From Asanoa sp040654855 (lineage in GTDB: Bacteria; Actinomycetota; Actinomycetes; Mycobacteriales; Micromonosporaceae), in the NCBI RefSeq assembly GCF_040654855.1, contig NZ_JBFAIU010000156.1, positions 1 to 17,222 on the forward strand: a DNA stretch of 17,222 nucleotides. Reading direction: 5' to 3'. Position numbers and translations under genes: made by a program. The notes beneath the pieces were generated by a model. The model was not told the DNA's origin and did not search any database. It was given only the letters and a program-made list of their open reading frames with translations. This document shows, one piece after another, positions 14,294 through 17,222 of this stretch (positions are counted from its first letter, which is position 1; each line of letters starts with the position of its first letter).

Positions 14294-14821
14294 ATGACCG
14301 TGAAGCAGGGCTGGACCGGGCGGTTCTTCGAGGATTTTGAGACCGGAGACGTCTACCAGCACCCTCTCGGGCGCACCGTCACCGAGACCGACAACACCTG
14401 GTTCACGTTGCTGACGATGAACACCAACCAGATGCACTTCAACACGGAGTACGCGGCGAAGTCCGAGTTCGGGCGCCCGCTCGTCGTCTCCACGCTGACG
14501 CTGGCGATCGCCGTGGGTCAGAGCGTCACAGACCTCACCCAGAACGCGTTCGCCAACCTGGGCTGGGACGACATCAAGCTGCCGAACCCCGTGTTCGCCG
14601 GCGACACCCTCTACAGCGAGTCACTGGTGCTGGAGAAGCGCGACTCGGCGAGCCGCCCGCACGCCGGTGTGGTGACCGTGCGCACCCGCACCCTCAACCA
14701 GCACGGCACGGAGGTGTGCAGCTTCAAGCGCACCTTCTTCGTCTACCGGCGCGGCGCCGAGCAGCTCGACGGCCTCTTCCCGGAGGCGGCGGTGCCGCTC
14801 GCGTTGGAGAAGCCGGCGTGA
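14294..14821 (+). CDS. MaoC-family dehydratase/hydratase, itaconyl/mesaconyl-CoA hydratase-like
   Basis: This is a 175-residue hotdog-fold acyl-CoA hydratase. It has the MaoC opening GRFFEDFETGDVYQHPLGRT, then NTNQMHFNTEYA, a glycine-containing segment (SEFGRPLVVSTLTLAIAVGQ), and the paired late motifs LPNPVFAGDTLYSES and VTVRTRTLNQHGTEV. In R-specific hydratases the catalytic pair lies in D-x-N-P-x-H. Here the Asp is N43 and the His is H48. From memory, members linked to C5-dicarboxylyl-CoA metabolism carry a similar NTN-H form, so this may be a subfamily trait. Such genes often sit beside class III CoA-transferases, as here. The substrate is unproven. It is the first gene of the second unit, and its stop overlaps the next start as GTGA. 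Confidence 0.85.
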   Translation: MTVKQGWTGRFFEDFETGDVYQHPLGRTVTETDNTWFTLLTMNTNQMHFNTEYAAKSEFGRPLVVSTLTLAIAVGQSVTDLTQNAFANLGWDDIKLPNPVFAGDTLYSESLVLEKRDSASRPHAGVVTVRTRTLNQHGTEVCSFKRTFFVYRRGAEQLDGLFPEAAVPLALEKPA

Positions 14822-15861
14822 CCGGGCTGCACATCGGGTTCCAGCCGTGGGGCGAGACGCTCGAGGAGCTGGTCGACGCGGGGCGCCGCGCGGAGGAGGC
14901 CGGAGCCGAGGTGCTGTGGACCGCCGAGCTGCACCGCAGCGCCACGGTCACGGCGGCGGCGCTCGCGGCCGGCACCACCCGCGCCCGCATCGGCACCGCG
15001 ATCGCCCTGGCGTTCACCCGCAGCCCCATGATCACCGCCCTGGAGGCGGTCGACGTCGACGAGCTGTCCGGCGGGCGGTTCGTGCTGGGGCTCGGCTCCG
15101 GCGTGAAGCGGCTCAACGAGGACTGGCACAACGCCCGGTTCGGCACGCCCGTGCCCCACCTGCGTGAGACGATCCGCAACATCAGACTCTTCTGGGAGAC
15201 CTGCACGACCGGCGCGGAGATCCGCGCCGACGGAGAGTTCGAGCCCATGCGCATCCGTGGCTACCAGCGGCCGTTCCCGGTGCCCCGCACGGACATCCCC
15301 GTCTACCTCGCCGCGATGGGGCCCTACGCGACCCGGCTCGCCGGCGAGATCGCCGATGGCTGGATCAGCCTGGAGATCTGCTCGCCCGCCTACCTCGCGC
15401 AGCGCATCCTGCCGGAGTTGGAGATCGGCATCGCGCGCGCCGAGCAGAAGAACCGGGCAGACGTGGACGTGGTCGTCTCCGCCTGCTGCTCGATCTCGGC
15501 CGACCGGTCGGTCGCCTACCGCCGCTCGGCCGGGCTCGTCGGCTTCTACGCCTCGGTCAAGACGTACGCGGACTTCTTCGCCTTCCACGGGCTCGCGGAC
15601 GACCAGCAGGCCGTGATCGACACGTTCCGGGCCGGCGCCTCCTCCGACGACCTCGCCGACGCCGTGAGCGGCCCGATGGTCGACGCGCTCACGCTCACCG
15701 GCACCCGTGACCAGGTGGCGGCGCGGGTCGCGGCCTACGCGGGCGTCGCGGACTCGGTGAAGCTGAGCCCGCCCACCCACGGGCTGCCGGCGGCCGAGAC
15801 CCGGGCCGCCCAGGAGGAGATCATCGGACTGATCGGCGACCTGACGGGAGCGCGGGCATGA
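14818..15861 (+). CDS. LLM-class (F420-dependent type) oxidoreductase
   Basis: The protein has 347 residues from GTG 14818, in the luciferase-like TIM-barrel family that in actinomycetes usually uses F420 rather than FMN. Visible features are the N-terminal strand IGFQPWGETLEELVDAGRRA, then WTAELHRSATVTAAALA, the typical RARIGTAIALAFTRSPM, and LEAVDVDELSGGRFVLGLGS followed by G. The later part reads VYLAAMGPYATRLAGEIADG, another family hallmark. It probably performs a hydride transfer on a CoA-bound or free pathway intermediate. The coenzyme is inferred from the family. The frame extends upstream over the MaoC gene, but homology starts at the GTG, which overlaps the MaoC stop. The 3' end overlaps the CoA-transferase as ATGA. 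Confidence 0.9.
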   Translation: MTGLHIGFQPWGETLEELVDAGRRAEEAGAEVLWTAELHRSATVTAAALAAGTTRARIGTAIALAFTRSPMITALEAVDVDELSGGRFVLGLGSGVKRLNEDWHNARFGTPVPHLRETIRNIRLFWETCTTGAEIRADGEFEPMRIRGYQRPFPVPRTDIPVYLAAMGPYATRLAGEIADGWISLEICSPAYLAQRILPELEIGIARAEQKNRADVDVVVSACCSISADRSVAYRRSAGLVGFYASVKTYADFFAFHGLADDQQAVIDTFRAGASSDDLADAVSGPMVDALTLTGTRDQVAARVAAYAGVADSVKLSPPTHGLPAAETRAAQEEIIGLIGDLTGARA

Positions 15862-17108
15862 AACCCCTGGCGGATCTGCGGATCATCGCGGTCGAGCAGT
15901 ACGGTGCCGGGCCGTTCGGCAGCGTCCACCTGGCCGACCTCGGCGCGCAGGTGATCAAGATCGAGGACCCGCGGGTCGGCGGCGACGTCGGCCGTTACGT
16001 GCCGCCGTACGCCGAGGACGAGGACTCGCTCTTCTTCGAGACGTTCAACCGCAACAAGCGAAGCCTCTCCCTCGACCTGACCTCGCCCGCCGGGCGCGAG
16101 GTGTTCGAGAAGCTGGTGGCGGTCTCCGACGTCGTCTACTCCAACCTGCGTGGCGACGTGCCGGCGAAGATGCGGATCCGCTACGACGACCTCAAGCACG
16201 TCAACCCACGCATCGTGTGCGTCTCGCTCACCGGGTTCGGGATGACCGGCCCGCGCAGCAAGGAGCCCGGCTACGACTACGTGCTCCAGGGCCTCGCCGG
16301 CTGGATGGAGCTGACCGGCGAGCCGGACGGCCCGCCCACCAAGTCGGGCCTGTCCATGGTGGACTACTCGGGCGGTCTGGTCGCCGCGATCTCGCTGCTG
16401 GCCGGCGTGCACGCCGCCCGGCGCGACGGACGCGGCATGGACTGTGACGTGAGCCTCTACGACACCGCGGTCACCATGCTCACGTACCCGGCGACCTGGC
16501 ACCTGAACGCCGGCTTCGCGCCGGTGCGCACCCACCACTCCGCGCACCCCTCGCTCGTGCCGTTCCAGGCGTTCGAGGCCGCGGACGGCTGGATGGTCGT
16601 CGGCTGTGCCAAGGAGAAGTTCTGGGCCCGCCTCGCCGTGGTCGTCGGCCACCCGGAGTGGGCGGAGCCCGGGTCGCCGTACGCCACCTTCGCCGCGCGG
16701 CGGGAGAACAGCGCGCACCTGCTGCCGGAGCTGGAGGCGATCTTCAAGCGGAAGACGGTCGCCGAGTGGCTGCCCGAGCTCTACGCCGCGTCCATCCCGT
16801 GTGGCCCCATCAACGACGTCGCCGCGGCGCTCGCCGAGCCGCACACCGCCGCCCGCGAGCTCGTCGTCACGACCGAGCACCCACGCTTCGGCACGGTGCG
16901 GCAGCTCGCCTCGCCGGTCCGGGTCGGCGCGCAGCGGCCCGAGTACCGCCGGGCGCCCCAACGGAACGAGGACTTCGCCCTGGTCACCGGGGAGATTCTC
17001 GGGCTCGACCCGGAGGCGGTCCAGGCGCTGCGCCTCAAGGGCGCGTTCGGCGAGGCGGCCCCCGCCGGCTCCACCGACGGGAGCGGGGCGGAGGCCGCAG
17101 CCCGATGA
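15858..17108 (+). CDS. CaiB/BaiF-family class III CoA-transferase
   Basis: This 416-residue cytosolic enzyme moves CoA between carboxylates through an aspartyl-CoA intermediate. The N-terminal half has the family pattern (ADLRIIAVEQYGAGPFGS, then LADLGAQVIKIEDP, NRNKRSLSLDL and SLTGFGMTGP). The nucleophile is D169 in LSMVDYSGG, the same number as in formyl-CoA transferase. The C-terminal half has FQAFEAADGWMVVGCAKEKF and the PCGPINDVAAALAEPH block. The ATG overlaps the LLM stop by 4 nt. With an ATP-dependent ligase in the same cluster, this supplies a second, energy-saving route to CoA activation, perhaps for a different intermediate. Donor and acceptor are unknown. Confidence 0.93.
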   Translation: MKPLADLRIIAVEQYGAGPFGSVHLADLGAQVIKIEDPRVGGDVGRYVPPYAEDEDSLFFETFNRNKRSLSLDLTSPAGREVFEKLVAVSDVVYSNLRGDVPAKMRIRYDDLKHVNPRIVCVSLTGFGMTGPRSKEPGYDYVLQGLAGWMELTGEPDGPPTKSGLSMVDYSGGLVAAISLLAGVHAARRDGRGMDCDVSLYDTAVTMLTYPATWHLNAGFAPVRTHHSAHPSLVPFQAFEAADGWMVVGCAKEKFWARLAVVVGHPEWAEPGSPYATFAARRENSAHLLPELEAIFKRKTVAEWLPELYAASIPCGPINDVAAALAEPHTAARELVVTTEHPRFGTVRQLASPVRVGAQRPEYRRAPQRNEDFALVTGEILGLDPEAVQALRLKGAFGEAAPAGSTDGSGAEAAAR

Positions 17109-17152
17109 CGATCGCCGAGGCGCTCGCCGCGTGGGGCACCGGACAGGCTTGA
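17105..17152 (+). pseudogene. 15-codon remnant of a following gene, MmgE/PrpD-like N-terminus
   Basis: ATG 17105 overlaps the CoA-transferase stop as ATGA, exactly like the other couplings in this operon. It begins MTIAEALAAWGTGQA and then hits TGA at 17150-17152. The first 13 residues resemble the N-terminus of MmgE/PrpD-family proteins, which normally run to about 450 residues. Translation is cut where the sequence becomes GNAT-like on the opposite strand. This looks like a gene broken by a rearrangement; a very short real peptide is less likely. The family call rests on only 13 residues. Confidence 0.4.
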
Positions 17153-17222
17153 GCAGAAGGTTGCCCACCAGGCCGCCGTCGCCGGCTGTGGTGATTGCCC
17201 AAATGCCGTGGATCGGGTGGTC
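17142..17222 (-). pseudogene. GNAT (RimJ/RimL-like) acetyltransferase fragment, truncated at its 3' side
   Basis: Read on the minus strand from the right edge, the frame gives DHPIHGIWAI, then GDGGLVGNLLLKPV. This resembles the early beta strands of RimL-type N-acetyltransferases, where a HPIHGxWAI segment precedes G-x-x-x-G-x-x-L-L-x-P. After KPV (about 17142) the frame turns into the antisense of the operon end, with no acetyl-CoA-binding core (Q/R-x-x-G-x-A). The gene therefore seems to enter from the right and lose its C-terminal part at the junction. The call rests on about 27 residues. Confidence 0.4.

Noticed and set aside
5191..17108. Oxalate degradation pair (oxalyl-CoA decarboxylase plus formyl-CoA transferase)
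   Set aside because: The TPP enzyme and class III CoA-transferase superfamilies fit, but the genes are far apart and divergent. The rest of the operon (hydratases, ligase, Liv importer) has no role in oxalate breakdown.
1..17222. CRISPR arrays, tRNA or rRNA genes, transposases, phage or toxin-antitoxin genes
   Set aside because: No direct-repeat array, cloverleaf-like segment or motif of these classes was seen on either strand by eye.

Overview
The window is very GC-rich, with tightly packed genes, frequent GTG starts, ATGA/GTGA start-stop overlaps and an F420-type oxidoreductase. This points to a high-GC actinomycete. The proline-rich membrane-anchored trypsin-like protease and the NarL-type kinase with an actinobacterial membrane sensor domain suggest a filamentous group such as Micromonosporaceae, but that level is inference only.

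Layout. (1) Positions 1-2740 hold the 3' part of a membrane-anchored S1C (HtrA-like) protease gene, a 68-nt inverted repeat, and a two-component pair (sensor kinase and LuxR/NarL-type regulator). (2) Positions 2816-3886 encode a polytopic membrane protein of unknown function. Its 3' end runs 88 nt into the convergent isochorismatase-family gene. (3) Positions 3799-6840 form a regulatory and accessory block: an isochorismatase-like hydrolase (minus), a divergent GntR/FCD regulator (plus), and a thiamine-diphosphate enzyme (minus). The last two converge and share the bases CTAG as their stop codons. (4) From 6986 to the right edge runs a long plus-strand catabolic cluster. It encodes a Liv/HAAT-type ABC importer (lipoprotein, two permeases, two ATPases), a crotonase, a small hotdog protein and an acyl-CoA ligase. 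After a 74-nt promoter gap come a MaoC-type hydratase, an F420-type LLM oxidoreductase and a class III CoA-transferase, with a broken MmgE/PrpD-like start at the end.

How it works together (inference): the importer brings in a carboxylate or amino-acid-like substrate. The ligase or CoA-transferase converts it to a CoA thioester. The crotonase, hotdog, MaoC and LLM proteins carry out hydration and redox steps. The TPP enzyme would handle a 2-oxo acid and the isochorismatase-like enzyme an amide or related side substrate. The GntR protein probably controls all of this. A GTCTGA element lies in the 18-bp spacer of two putative promoters (isochorismatase and MaoC operons). A related GTCTG sits at the same place in the ABC-operon promoter, and a full GTCTGAC site lies 9 nt upstream of that promoter. 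The substrate cannot be read from sequence.

The main oddities are the putative GntR regulon with one probably leaderless target, a crotonase whose second catalytic Glu is His, an ABC ATPase without a recognisable signature motif, a strong hairpin burying the kinase start, and a likely rearrangement junction near 17140-17150. There, a 15-codon PrpD-like start runs into a GNAT-like fragment on the other strand. No rRNA, tRNA, CRISPR array, transposase or phage gene was seen. No gene-free stretch exceeds about 150 bases.
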